Assembly: GCA_025201805.1 (NCBI GenBank)
Contig: MU619270.1
Coordinates: 33,181-73,343, forward strand
From: Parasitella parasitica
Taxonomy: Eukaryota > Mucoromycota > Mucoromycetes > Mucorales > Mucoraceae
Direction: 5' to 3'
Length of the DNA stretch: 40,163 bases
Part shown: in pieces, positions 9,999 through 20,790 of the stretch
Layout: each line of letters starts with the position of its first letter
Numbering within the stretch: position 1 is the stretch's first letter
Notes under the pieces: generated by a model
What the model was told of the DNA's origin: nothing
The model's database searches: none
The model's input: the letters and a program-made list of their open reading frames with translations, nothing else
Position numbers and translations under genes: made by a program

Positions 9999-12951
9999 AT
10001 GGGTGCCACAGACAGTAAACTTGCTTTCAGAAAAGGTGTATTTCGTTTGTTCGAAGAAAGGGTAAAAGGCACAATTGCTTCATTTGCATGCTCTAATTTT
10101 TTTTTCAGAATGTGCCCAAAACTGCAGACGACTATTGGACTTTGGTAAAATGCAAACGGTTTGATTGAAAAAAAAAATCCATTGATTTGTAACCATGACG
10201 ATATGCATAGTTCTGGACACTGCCAGAATCCGTAGACGATGTTTACACACTTGTCGGTTCAGCTGATATTCGGAAAGCAAGAGACAGCGCAATTGAGAAC
10301 CTCGAAACTCTGATAGACAAGGTTAGGAAATATACATTTTCACTGTCTGTTTCTAAAAAAAAAAGTGCTGCATCTAGTTGATAGAACAGATGAAGATCCT
10401 ACTTAGCTCCAACACATCTATACAAAATACTCAGCTTCTGAATTGCTGTCGCGTATTGACGAGAATCATACCTTTCATCTTTGAGAGCCCAGAATGTGCC
10501 GAATGGGAAGACAGGTTTTTCTGGACACCACCTTCACTGGACAAGAATGCCACCTTGCCTACTCCCCCTTCCACAACAGATCAAAAGCAAACATCACAGC
10601 CTAATCTGCTACCTCCTCGAGGCGAAGTGCTGATAACATGTAAACACTAGGACACAGGGGTTATCTATGTAATGTTGAAGCTAACTAGATTTTTTTTATT
10701 TTATTTTATAAAGTAACACTTCAATCCCTTTTCTTGGCTGGATTTACGTTGCCTCAGTCAATGGGCACAGCAGATAGTAGAGTCAATTATGTGATCTGGG
10801 AAACTGGCGTTGGATCATCTACACCAATTGGATCATCTCGAGATAACGACATGAACCGAACAGAAGTGCTTCGTCTCCTCACTGTGCTCTTTTCGAAATC
10901 CATGTACAGATCGCCCTCTCATATACTTGTCAAAAAGGACCGCTGGTTGGACTACATGGTGTCTAGGACAGAGAGGAAAGTTGTCCTTGCATTTCTATGT
11001 AGCATGATCAACACTTCATGCAAATACAATCCAATGGGCTGGACAGCGGTCCCTTACAATCACATTGTGTTTACGGACCCTCGTGAGCTGTTGGTAGCAC
11101 TTTGTCTCCGAGTGTTGTTGGTAGTTCTTGATTATGGCACGCCGGCCGTAAAGCACCGACACGAAAATACTGCTGCTGGATCCGCCGAACAAGCCCAGCA
11201 AGAGGAGGCGTTAGTAGCCAGGATTGATGCAATTCAAATTGACGATTCCCGACAAACACAGCAGCAAGCAGAAACCATGGAAAATGCTTTTAGATACTAT
11301 CTATCTAAATTACACAGAGCCCAGGATTTCCAGTTTTTGATTGATGGCATTTACCGGATACTGAGCACACCCATGCAGGTTAGATTTAGGGTGAAAATCA
11401 GGGTGCATCCATTTAACTTGCCTCTAACAAGCTGATACAATAGACTCTCAGCAGCTATTTGCCGGGTTCTTCCAAAAGAGTAAGATATCATGTAGAGATG
11501 ATGATGTTGTGCTGGAAGTTACTAGAGATGAATAGTGTAAGCTGCTAAATTGCGATAGTAGAGGCAGAATGTTGATGTAGCATTGATAGAGATTCAAAAA
11601 TTACCTTATGGAGACGGAAAGGGCGTTGGATTTAATGGTCGTGTTACTGTTTTATGCAGGTGAAAACAAGCTTGATCCCTGTAAGCGTTAATATCGAAAT
11701 ATGTATGGAAGCGACAACTGATGGTCTTCATATATTTATATACGTTAGCCCAAGTGGGCCTTGTCCGTATGTGTTCGTTTATTTTGCAAACGCTATCATC
11801 AGACAGGACATTTAGCGTCAGGCTAAACAAACCCTTTGACGGACACGGATCGCTCCCTGCTAATAGTAGAATACCCAATTTTCAGGGTTCCTATGCAGAC
11901 TACCTACTGCTGGTAAGAATGCGCAATGTTACGCTAGCATCAACTAAATTGGTTACTCCAGACCATCTTCTCGTTGATCGCCTTATCAAGAGGCTCATTA
12001 TCCACATTGTATCCAGCATTGATCAAAACAATTGCGAATATCTCACCCTATCTCAAAGGCATTTCTCCCCTCTCCTGCAGCAAGCTACTCGCATTATTCA
12101 GCTCCATGTCGGCACCTGGATTTTTGCTGGCGGATGAAGCAAACCATCATCTTGTCGACTACTTATTAGAGGCATTCAACAACATTATACAATTTCAATA
12201 CGAAAGTAAGCAATCCATCACAGTGGTAACTGTCATGTGTGTATTGATGTTCTATTTGTAGATAATCTCAATCTTGTCTTTACCATTCTGCGAAACCATC
12301 AGAAGTTTGAAAAATTGGCTGAATTTAGCTTGGATAATGCTCTGATCGAAGTTGAGAGGTTGCGACAGGTGAAGGAAAATCGGCTTTTGCAGCAGCAACA
12401 GCAACAACAGCAACAACAGCAGCAGCCACCGAGACAGTCTTTGATAGATCAATTACCTGATGCTACAGCAAGTTCTGCTGGTATGTCTGAAAAAGCCAAA
12501 GGTAAATTACCAGAAGCTTCACTTTCAAGGACACCGAGTGAGTCCAGTTTACAAAGCACCGGTGTTATTCCTCAAAGACAATCAAGTGTTTCTTCAGTAA
12601 GCTTGGCCGGGAGCCATCTGCCTGGTGCCAAGAACGGATTTATTCCTACTGATGACTGGATTTATCATTGGCATTCGAGATTACCATTAGATACAACGGC
12701 AACTTTAATCCACGAGTTACTGCCCAAGGTAGAGAATGTCCAACACACCAATGAACAAGTCATCGATACATTAAGAAATGTATCAATTTCTAATGTTTTA
12801 CCGCCTGCACACCTCGTTGTTATACGTAAGTTCCAATGGAATGAGCCACTTATTATATGGTTTCGAAGCATGTTGTGGGGACAAGCCTATATCTCGTCTG
12901 TATCAAATTACGGCCCATGGAACAACACTCATGTCAAACTATTTCATATCA

Positions 12952-12985
<34 letters not shown>

Positions 12986-13088
12986 ACATCATCAGCAATA
13001 TCAGCAACAGCAAGTGCAACAGGCACCATTACAAGATGGAAACACTGGTTCAGCGCTATCTCCTCGACCCTCTTTCACATCTAGATAA
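9999..13088 (+). CDS. HID1: HID1-family protein (Golgi/secretory sorting), 10 exons
   Basis: Orthologue of HID1, a peripheral Golgi protein needed for secretory-granule and trans-Golgi sorting in animals. Exons: 9999-10061, 10109-10144, 10211-10321, 10378-10639, 10714-11378, 11444-11536, 11590-11680, 11749-11912, 11962-12205 and 12262-13088, giving 851 residues. The N-terminus MGATDSKLAFRKGVFRL matches the myristoylated MGSTDSKL start of the family. Other signatures are DDYWTLFWTLPESVDDVYTL, LLNCCRVLTRIIPFIFE, DMNRTEVLRLL, FSVRLNKPF, ISPYLKGISPLSCSKLL, NHHLVDYLLEAFNNIIQFQY and VIRKFQWNEP...WFRSMLWG, all in human HID1 order. Two glutamine tracts are present: one interrupting the central disordered linker (12390-12425) and a Gln/His-rich extension after the usual C-terminus (12954-13022). 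The gene is convergent with TRP2, with 85 bp between stop codons. Confidence 0.94.
12390..12425 (+). repeat. CAG/CAA repeat in HID1 (12 Gln)
   Basis: Twelve uninterrupted glutamine codons, mixed CAG and CAA, in the low-complexity linker between the conserved HID1 blocks. The codon mixture makes slippage less likely than in a pure CAG tract. Confidence 0.9.
12954..13022 (+). repeat. Glutamine-rich C-terminal repeat of HID1
   Basis: Mostly CAA/CAG codons with a few His, Tyr and Val codons, placed just after the conserved VKLFHIK block where animal HID1 ends. It forms a species-specific low-complexity tail of about 45 residues together with the serine/proline stretch that follows. Confidence 0.85.
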
Positions 13089-13173
13089 ACAGGTATCCAG
13101 TTGTACTGTATATAAAAGTGTCCATTTTTTTTTTTTCCCTCTATGATAATAACAGAAACCACAATAAACCCGT

Positions 13174-14797
13174 TTATTTAATCTGTTGTTGCTGGTCATA
13201 AATCTTGCGTTCGCACTGATCAATGGTAGCTAAATTAGAGCCCATCTTATTCATAGTTTCTTGATACTCGTCTTCCTCGACAGAGTCATAGACAATGCCG
13301 CCACCAGCTTGTAAATATGCAACGCCGTCCTTGAATAACATGGTGCGAATAGCAATGCAGGTGTCTAAATCGCCAGAATAGTCGAAATGACCCACCACGC
13401 CAGCATAAATTCCTCTTTTTTCCTTTTCCAACCCACGAATCAATTCAACAGCTCTGATCTTTGGTGCACCCGAAACAGTACCAGCAGGGAAAATTGCACG
13501 GAAAGCGTCAAAGGGCGTTTTATCATCGCGCAGCTTGCCAGACACATTTGATACAATGTGCATAACATGAGAGTAGTATTCAATCTCCATTAGTTTATCC
13601 ACTTTGACAGATTCAGGCTTGCAGACTCGATTGATGTCGTTGCGCCCCAGATCAACCAACATGACATGCTCTGCACGCTCCTTAGGGTCCTTTAATAAAT
13701 CTTCGGCCAGTGCTTTGTCCTCCTCTGGCGTCTGTCCACGTTTTCTTGTACCGGCAATAGGATGTGTGAAGGCAACGCGGTCTTGTACCTTGGTCAGCAT
13801 TTCAGGCGAAGCACCGACAACAGTGAAGTCTTTCAAATTCATGTAAAACATGTACGGCGAGGGATTCAGCGATCTCAAGTGGCGATACACATTAAAAGGG
13901 TGCAAATCGGTTGGACGTGCTAATCGTTGTGAAGGCACTGCTTGGAAGATGTCTCCTTCTTTGATGTGGTGTTTTAATTGAGTGACAAACCCTTTGTAGC
14001 CCTCTTTGCCCACATTGGACACAGCCTGCTTTCCCAGTGTAATAGGACCCTGAGACACAGTAGGGATGCGATCCTCTGTTAACAAAGAAAGTGTGGTCTC
14101 GATCTCCTCGGCTGCCTTGGTATATTCACGATGAACTTCAGTAGGGTCTGTCGCATTACTGCGGAAATGTGATACGACATTCACAACTTGGCGGACACGA
14201 TCAAAGACAACAAGCGTGTCGCACATCATGAAAACAGCATCGGGAATATCAATAGGATCAGTGACCTGGGTTTTAATGCTAGGCTCAAAGTACTGGTAGC
14301 AATCAAAGCCAACGTATCCAACAGCACCGCCTAAATACATATATTTAGACAAAAACAATGTCCCTGGGCGAGCCCTTTAATTACTTACCAGTAAAAGTAG
14401 GAAGGCCAGGTACTTTAACGTATTTGATGTTTTCCAATTCCTTCTGGACAGGGACAAGAGGGTCTCCGTTCACAGCTTCTTCGGGGCCCACTTTAATCAG
14501 TTTGTAAGGATCTGGTAAATCAACCATCCCTCCAATTTAGCTTGCCATGTTATCGTCGATTGCAGCACACAGCACATCCTTACCTGAGCCAATGAATGAA
14601 TAACGACTAATATTCTCTCCACCTTCGACAGACTCGAAAAGAAAAGAGTAATCGCAACGGTCAGCTACTTTGAGGTATGCAGAGACAGGTGTCAAAAAAT
14701 CGGCTTCGAGTTCAGCGTAGATAGGAATCGTGTTGCCTTGGCCAGAAGACACGATTGCCTGGATTTCCTCAAGAGTAGGCTTCAATTTTAATGGCAT
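13174..14797 (-). CDS. TRP2: Anthranilate synthase component I
   Basis: Catalyses chorismate plus ammonia/glutamine to anthranilate, the first committed step of tryptophan synthesis, with the glutamine amidotransferase component. Exons 14797-14584, 14529-14389 and 14330-13174 join to 503 residues (yeast Trp2: 507). The N-terminal regulatory domain carries FLFESVEGGENISRYSFIG, the conserved tryptophan-binding LLES-type region with Phe for Leu at one position. The catalytic chorismate-binding domain shows FQAVPSQRL, SPYMFYMNL, GASPEML, HPIAGTRKRG, EHVMLVDLGRNDINRVC, SHVMHIVSNVSG, FPAGTVSGAPKIRA and LQAGGGIVYDSVEEDEY. No TrpG domain is fused, so the amidotransferase is encoded elsewhere. A TGAGTCA element lies 93 bp upstream of the ATG. 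Confidence 0.96.
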
Positions 14798-14889
14798 GTT
14801 TTCTTAGTTTGTTGGGATGGACTAAGGGAAGAGAGGAAATGGAGATTATCATGAAAATTTATGGACTTCTTTTACCCAGTGGGTTACAA

Positions 14890-14896
14890 TGAGTCA
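14890..14896. promoter_or_regulatory. TGAGTCA, Gcn4/Cpc1-type site upstream of TRP2
   Basis: Exact match to the general amino acid control element (TGACTCA on the other strand), 93 bp before the TRP2 ATG. Amino-acid biosynthesis genes of fungi are classic targets of Gcn4/Cpc1 bZIP factors. Function here is inferred from motif and gene identity. Confidence 0.45.
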
Positions 14897-14908
14897 TTTT
14901 GTATGTCT

Positions 14909-14914
14909 CACGTG
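14909..14914. promoter_or_regulatory. CACGTG E-box upstream of TRP2
   Basis: Palindromic bHLH site (Cbf1/Pho4 type) 13 bp from the TGAGTCA element. Six bases is short and chance occurrence is possible. Confidence 0.25.
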
Positions 14915-15073
14915 ATACCAAACACCCTTAACAACTCCAAAGCTGGAGCTTGATGTACGAGGCTGTTGGGCCAAGTTGATATATAAACATGCACGTACCA
15001 GCAAGAGCTAAAGGACTTGTCCCTTTGCTTGCACATTTATTAAAAACTTTACACTTTCTACTTTGACATAGGG

Positions 15074-15967
15074 TTATCTTCTTAATCGCCCGTTTTCGCC
15101 AACTACTCGATAGCCAATGCCTGCATACATATTCTTGACAGGATCGCGATCCCTGACAACGTGTAGATTAACAGATCTGCGAGATTTAAGCAGTTTTTCT
15201 GTCAATAAACCAACACAAACAGCCCCATATCCCATTCGGCGACATTCTTTTGGCGTAAAAACCATTGCAAGCGAGCATTCAGTTTCAGTCGGTCGCTTCA
15301 TCCAGCACATGCTTACGGGAACACCACCCACGTACAAAATATAAGCAAACTCATTTGCTAATGCTTCGCGAACAAGCTGCTCAGCATCAGGCAAAGCCGT
15401 ATTGTCCATGCCATCCTTAGTAGTCAAATGTACGAAAAAGCCTTGTGTCCATTCAGTCAGTAAAGCCAATGCATCTAGCGTCGCCACCTTCAGTTTAGTG
15501 TTGGAGTCTCTAGCGATGGATAGTAAACATGGAGACCAGGTCACTTTTTGCGACTCGCATGCCCACACTCGATCCGTGATTCTAAAATGAATATCATTCT
15601 TTTTAAATTGCTGAAAAAGACGATCCAGACTTGGCTGGAATGCACGCACGAATTTGACAGATGAATGAGCACCAGAGGCAATTAGATCATTTACGAGCAA
15701 ATCAATAGCCTCCATGTTTTGAGTCAAAGAACCATAAAGCATCGTGTTGTTTGTTCCATTAAACAGTGCGAACACAAGCTGGCCTTGATCGTCCCAAACA
15801 GCACTGCAGTAACCTTGGCGTCTTTTTTCTTCGTTTTGAGCCAAGTCTTGCTGGGCCATGGTCAGAACGAAAATATTCTGGAATTCATTATGGCAAAGAA
15901 AAGGCTCAGTTTCTTCAAGAAACAAGCTTGTGAGAGAGTATCGCTTTACAGTCAGTGCGGTGGCCAT
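15074..15967 (-). CDS. GNAT-family N-acetyltransferase-like protein
   Basis: Single-exon gene of 297 codons from the first ATG at 15967 (an upstream TTG frame extension is not needed). The C-terminal 110 residues have the GNAT layout: a strand AYILYVGGVPVSMCWMKRP, the acetyl-CoA-binding motif A VFTPKECRRMGYGAVCVGLL (R/Q-x-x-G-x-G/A), then VNLHVVRDRDPVKNMYAGIG with the usual Asn plus aromatic helix near the end. The N-terminal half is a second, degenerate domain, as in two-domain acetyltransferases. The likely reaction is acetyl transfer from acetyl-CoA to an amine; the substrate is unknown. A TGAGTCA element 78 bp upstream, shared with the neighbouring TRP2, hints at a link to amino-acid metabolism. 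Confidence 0.78.
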   Translation of the reverse strand: MATALTVKRYSLTSLFLEETEPFLCHNEFQNIFVLTMAQQDLAQNEEKRRQGYCSAVWDDQGQLVFALFNGTNNTMLYGSLTQNMEAIDLLVNDLIASGAHSSVKFVRAFQPSLDRLFQQFKKNDIHFRITDRVWACESQKVTWSPCLLSIARDSNTKLKVATLDALALLTEWTQGFFVHLTTKDGMDNTALPDAEQLVREALANEFAYILYVGGVPVSMCWMKRPTETECSLAMVFTPKECRRMGYGAVCVGLLTEKLLKSRRSVNLHVVRDRDPVKNMYAGIGYRVVGENGRLRR

Positions 15968-16385
15968 GATAATAAATAGCAAAATTATACCTTATAGCCG
16001 TTTACTCTCATTTTTCATGAAAAAAAAAAAAGTACGAATCTTTGTGAGTCACTGTGAATGTGTCGATTCAAATGATGGGCTGACTATACATGCCAAGGCT
16101 ACACTCTTGACAAATGATGGCGGGAACAAGTTTGATGAATCATCAAACTCATCATGGCACGCCACACAATGGCAGATTAAATGACTCGAGCAATTAATCC
16201 CTTTGATCTACCGTCTTAGCCCACCATTCACCATCCAAACACTGACCTAATCCTCGCCATGAACCCCTCCCCCCAAACACAAAAAAGACTGACAATATAC
16301 GCTAGCTTGCAATAGTAAAATGTTTATTTCAGGCTACTTGAAAAAAAAAAAGAAGGGAATTTAGACAATTTCAATAAGAATCAAT
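15968..16385. other. Intergenic region, GNAT / RPS2
   Basis: Contains the GNAT promoter and the RPS2 3' flank. It includes an A-run at 16021-16031, the TGAGTCA at 16045-16051 and a second A-run just after the RPS2 stop. No gene seen. Confidence 0.5.
16045..16051. promoter_or_regulatory. TGAGTCA site upstream of the GNAT gene
   Basis: Same 7-bp Gcn4/Cpc1/AP-1-type sequence as at TRP2, here 78 bp before the ATG of the acetyltransferase gene. The motif is short; the inference rests on similar placement before two adjacent genes. Confidence 0.3.
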
Positions 16386-17281
16386 CTACTTTCTTTGCTT
16401 TTGGGCAAGGAAATCAGAGAATTCTTGATAAGGACCCTTAACAAATTCGGACTCTTCCCAGAGATCAGGGGTCAAGAAACCGTAAGTGTTACCGATGGCA
16501 GCAAAGGTAGCCTTGACAAAGTTACCAAGAGTACGGGTAGAACCACGAGAGGTGGTATAACAGTCAGTAACACCAGCTAATTGAAGAACACGCTTAGCAG
16601 TGGGAGAGGCAACGATACCAGTACCACGGGGAGCAGGGACCAAACGAGCCATAACGGAACCGCAACGACCAGAGACCTTACAAGGGACAGTGTGAGGCTC
16701 ACCAAGGTTGGAACCCCAATAACCACGACGAACGGGGATGATGGCAAGCTTGGCAAGGATGATACCACCACGGATGGCGGTGGCAACTTCCTTAGCACAC
16801 TTGACACCCAAACCAACATGTCCATTCTCGTCACCAATGATAACGAAAGCCTTGAAACGAGTACGTTGACCGGCAGTGGTTTGCTTTTGAACAGGCATGA
16901 TTTTCATGACTTGATCAGTGAGCTTGGGAAGGAAGTAATCAACGATTTGGTACTCCTTGATGGGGAGAGAGAACAGGTAGATTTCTTCAATAGACTTGAT
17001 CTTGTTAGCCTTGACGAGACGACCGAGCTTGGTAACGGGAACCCACTCATTCTTTTCTTCTCCACGACGGCCACGACCGCCACGGGGTCCACCACGACCA
17101 CGACCACCTGCAAAATGTTAGCATTCCTCTCCAATCTGCGGCTCTAAACATCTAAACCTACGTCCAAATCCACGTCCTATAAATAAATAAACGAAAAAGA
17201 ATGAGTGTCGGTGGAATTCAAGTGCCCTTGCTGTAACAACAACGTACCACGAGAAGCACCGGCAGAAGCTGAGTCGGCCAT
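16386..17281 (-). CDS. RPS2: 40S ribosomal protein uS5 (RPS2)
   Basis: Core small-subunit ribosomal protein at the mRNA entry/decoding region. Exons 17281-17248, 17176-17162 (a 15-nt microexon) and 17107-16386 join to 256 residues. After [10 protein letters not shown] comes an Arg-Gly-rich tail ([18 protein letters not shown]), typical of eukaryotic S2 and an arginine-methylation target in the family. Then come [13 protein letters not shown], the S5 double-stranded-RNA-binding-like domain ([77 protein letters not shown]) and [20 protein letters not shown]. Codon use is strongly biased (CGT/CGA-poor choices, GGT/GCC/AAG preferred), as expected for a highly expressed gene. That bias also creates a long antisense open frame, which is not a gene. 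Confidence 0.97.
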
Positions 17282-17594
17282 ACTATCAAAAAAAGACAAG
17301 GGCGATGACGCCAAAATGAGTATCTATGTCGAATGCAATTCATCCATCTGCTGTGTGTCATGATGGATGGATCCCATTGTAAACATTGACAAAGTATACT
17401 TACTTTAATTTATATTAATAAAGGAAGAAAGAGATTAGAATTCTCTTACAATTGATCAGCTTATACCGCACTGGCACAGCACTCTCACAGGTATCCCAAA
17501 CATTCATTTTCAGCCTCTGCCTGGGTAAGACTATGGCAAAATTTTACCAGGAAATTGCGAGTCGGATTTGGTATCCGGCTCGCAAACATTTTAT
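17282..17594. other. RPS2 upstream region / 3' flank of the PHP gene
   Basis: Short intergenic region with a direct copy of TCCATC-type pieces (CATCCATCTGC...GATGGATGGATCC) and an AT-rich TTAATTTATATTAATAAAGG stretch. No gene seen. Confidence 0.45.
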
Positions 17595-19243
17595 TCAAAC
17601 ATCCGAGTTGTGTCTACCTCTCTGACGACGTCTATTATATGTCATGGTTGCAAGCTTTTGAAAAGCCCAAATAACACACAACCTTACAAGTTCAAAGGTC
17701 AACACAAAAACAACGACCCAAAATATGAACCACCCAATAACAGTTCCATTGACTGTGATAATCTCTGGGTGGCAAAACGTGCCTTGGAAACTGTACATGC
17801 CCTTGTCATCATTGTAAAACATGCCAAAGTAGTCCCCGAGGTAAGTTAGAGGCGTCAGTGTCAAATACGAAGCAGGTGAGTCGACATATGTTCGCGGGCG
17901 TGTACCTGCAGGGTCAAATAGGAATGATGTACGTCTATTTCGGATTTCTTCCATGATTGACGTGCGACTCATGTTTGCTGCATTGACAGTTAGCCATACC
18001 TGAGCACCGACAGAGGGATGATGGATATCCATGCCAACCATTTGAATCAGTTTTTTTTGCGTTGTTGCTTGGTAAGAGGCCATATCAAATGTCTCTTGGT
18101 TGACTACTTCAAAGCCATCTACACCCCAACTGATTAGTTGTTCAATGCTAGGGTGATTTGGTAATCGAGCTTGCTGTCTTCCTCCCTCTATCATTATTTT
18201 GTTTGATTAGTCAGGCTATCCTTATGGTGCTTGAATCAGCATATTTACGAGTTGTGTTGCTCCATGGGATATGATTTACAATCACCAAACCACCCAGATC
18301 GTGCACTCGGCTGATGACTCTTTGTAATTCCTCGTCCGAGGGCACGGGAGCTGTGGCTGGAACAGTTTCATTGATGTCAATAAAGTTCATATGAATTCTG
18401 CAGCATCTGTTCAAAAAACATGTCAAACCAACGTCGATATCGCGATAGATTTTCTTCAACTATTTACGTATACTCCATGCCGGGAATCACCACAATTGTA
18501 TCGTTATACTCTGCTAATGCTAATTTCTCGGCTGCAAGACCCCCTTCGATAGTATTATGATCACTTGATAAACGTATTAGCACAATAACAATGCCATTTT
18601 TGGAGAACAATAAACTTACGTAACCATCACCGCGTTATAACCATTTGCTACACAAATACAAACATTTATTAGCTTGGATCGTGTGTTTGAAGTAGTACGC
18701 ATTTCCCAAACCTATATGCCACTGTAACAATTGCCGGACGTTCATTTTGCCATCACTAAATGTGGAATGGGCATGGCCATTCATCAGAACATTGTATTGA
18801 AAGGTGGTATTATACGGTGTGAGGTATTCTCTGGGGTTTACTTTCCAATCAAAGGTCAATTTCGAGAAATCCTCAGGCTTTGGCATGCTATCGGTATACC
18901 GAAGCCCAATTCCTATGGCAACTAGCACGGCAAGAGTTACTATCAAAGTAGCAACCCTATAGAGCAAGTGCCAAAAGTACTCTGAATGTCGATGAAAAAA
19001 GGTTTGTAGACGTTGGTGAAACGACAAGGTGTTGCCATTTGTTGGAGGTGTCAGAGTAGATAGGCTTTCATCCTGTAACTGTAAAGAGGTACTGGATTTG
19101 TTCAGAGGTTCGTAATATTTTAACGGAATGCTACTTTTCATTCTTCCTTGTTCTTCAAGCGTTGTTGTTGTGGCAGTTGGTGTAATAGGTGCAGCAGCTA
19201 AAGAACTATCGTTGTTGACACTTGTCGCCTCTCGCCTGTGCAT
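17595..19243 (-). CDS. Membrane-anchored PHP-domain phosphoesterase-like protein
   Basis: Five exons (19243-18712, 18647-18620, 18563-18468, 18406-18249 and 18187-17595) join to 468 residues. A Ser/Thr-rich cytosolic-type N-terminus of about 90 residues precedes a transmembrane helix (about 91-114, VATLIVTLAVLVAIGIGL). Next is a PHP (polymerase and histidinol phosphatase) domain with its metal ligands visible: NGHAHSTFSDG (HxH), MVTDHNT, IPGMEYT, NHIPW, DGFEVVN and GMDIHHPS (DxH). A second transmembrane helix (about 421-447) is followed by a very basic tail (RRRQRGRH). PHP domains are metal-dependent phosphoesterases; the substrate is unknown. All metal-binding positions look intact, so an active enzyme facing the lumen or outside between two anchors is inferred. 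Confidence 0.85.
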
Positions 19244-19898
19244 AATGTTTTGGTTTTTTTTTTTTTTTTTTTAATGTGTCTGAGAACTAAACATTACAAA
19301 AAAGCCGACCTGCCTCGATTACTTTGCATTTAAATTTCAACTCTTTGAGAAGGATCAAGAGTATGTCCAAACCTAACAATGAAAGCTGTACATTCCTCCG
19401 AGTGGCTTATCATACCACGATTACAATGAACCAATATATTTGCCTTGGATAAGCATATAAGAAGTGGAATTTTTTGATGATTCATCAAACATTGCTGATA
19501 AACAAGAAAGCTTTTGGACGAATAATCTCACACTCTGAGAAAAATTCAGGGCTCAAACCCACACTGTCGCATAATATCGAATCGAGGCAGAGCCAAATAA
19601 ATGTGAGGATGCAAACTGAACAATATAATCTTGGGAAAGATAGGAGCAGCTTTCCCTCAAACAAAAAAAAATCACTTTTGAACTCGAATTTACTGTCTAC
19701 ACCAGACACCTTGCCTACAAACATGTTTTGCTAATAAGAATTCATTTTCAAATAAGGACCACAACATGGGCCACAATAGCAGCTTGAGTATATCTTGGTA
19801 TGGATAGATAGCTGGGGGAGCAGTAGAACATGTCCTTAAAAGCAATTTTTACAGTATGTAGCTTCTTGTTTGGCTGAAAAGACCTTAAGTACAGTTTA

Positions 19899-20075
19899 AA
19901 TCGTTAACTTTTTCCCTGCCGCTTGAAGGCGTAATTTTGCAATCTCTAATATCTTTGCAACCTATTCAATGATGGAGATACGATATTCAGCCAAAACCTA
20001 CCTCTTTTGATCTACTCTACAACATATCCAAGTTCCATGCACCTCTGACTATTTTTCAGATTTTGCAATGTTTGG
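19899..20075. repeat. Imperfect direct repeat, left copy
   Basis: Aligns by eye with 21380-21550. Shared blocks in order are TTnCCCnGCnnnnAAGGC(G)TAATTT, GCAATCnCTnATATCTTTnCAA, a stretch ending CAGCCAAAA/TAGCTAAAA, then ACAACATATnCAAG, CATGCACnTCTGACnATTTTT. Spacing within the copies is almost equal, so this is a real, diverged duplication about 1.5 kb apart. Confidence 0.6.
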
Positions 20076-20564
20076 ACCCCAAACCTCATTTTCGATTTTC
20101 AGTTTTCAACTTTGGGTCAACCTTCAGGGTCATTTTTAGGTACGGATTTGAAGTCCAAACCAAGTATACATCCAAGTACTGGTATGATAACTGTACCTCA
20201 CTACGTCTTCAGATTCTCGATATCTATCTTTGCTGTCAAGATATTCCCAAAACCAAATCCTGCAGATTTCCAAATTTTACAGCATATGGTCTTATAACAA
20301 GTACAAAATTTTGCAATTAAATTATGTTCACGTTTGTAAGTAAAGTAATAAAGCACGTTTTGGTACACCTACGGGTAATAAATATGTCGTATCCAAGCTC
20401 GAATTCGACAAGCTTGGGCCAATTTTGTCTTTTTTACGTTAGACTTTGTTTCCCTATTTCTCAAAAAACTACTATGACACTTTGGCTTGAGTGGTTATTA
20501 AAATCTTTTTGAAACATGATTCTCTACTAGATGTATTATTTTTTAAATAGATATGTCGAAAAAA

Positions 20565-20790
20565 ATATTTTTTCGTAAGTTTTTAGCAGAGGCTTAATTT
20601 ATTTTCATAAGTTTCAGAGTAATCAATGGTATATAGAGATACATGATATAGCAATACAAAATAGAGCTACAACATAGCTACCTAAAGGTTTTTGTTTGGT
20701 CAAAAAATAGCAGTTTCTGAGGGAGAAAATCTCGAAAAACGGAATTGATTTTTACCCTTTTGAATGGCTTCATTTTGGCCCTCTAAACAT
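20565..20790. repeat. Degenerate dispersed repeat, copy 2
   Basis: Partner of 4565-4790: AGCAGAGGCTTAATTTATT, ATAGAGCTACAACATAGCTA, GGTTTTTGTTTGG and TTTCTGAGGGAG occur in the same order. A weaker echo (GTTTTGTTTGGTCAAG plus ATAGAGCTGCA) follows at about 20901-20932, suggesting further internal duplication. Confidence 0.35.

Larger units (their letters stand above)
14798..15073 (-). promoter_or_regulatory. TRP2 upstream region
   Basis: This 276-bp gap contains the TRP2 promoter and the 3' flank of the GNAT gene. Both a TGAGTCA (14890-14896) and a CACGTG box (14909-14914) sit within 120 bp of the TRP2 start codon. No other coding frame is seen. Confidence 0.5.

Noticed and set aside
11974-12261. 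Separate small genes inside the HID1 interval
   Set aside because: All plus-strand pieces join by consensus introns, in phase, into one 851-residue HID1 protein.
16581-17147. 188-codon open frame on the plus strand across RPS2
   Set aside because: Exact antisense of the strongly codon-biased RPS2 exon; long antisense frames are expected there and the translation is Thr/Asp/Gly low-complexity.
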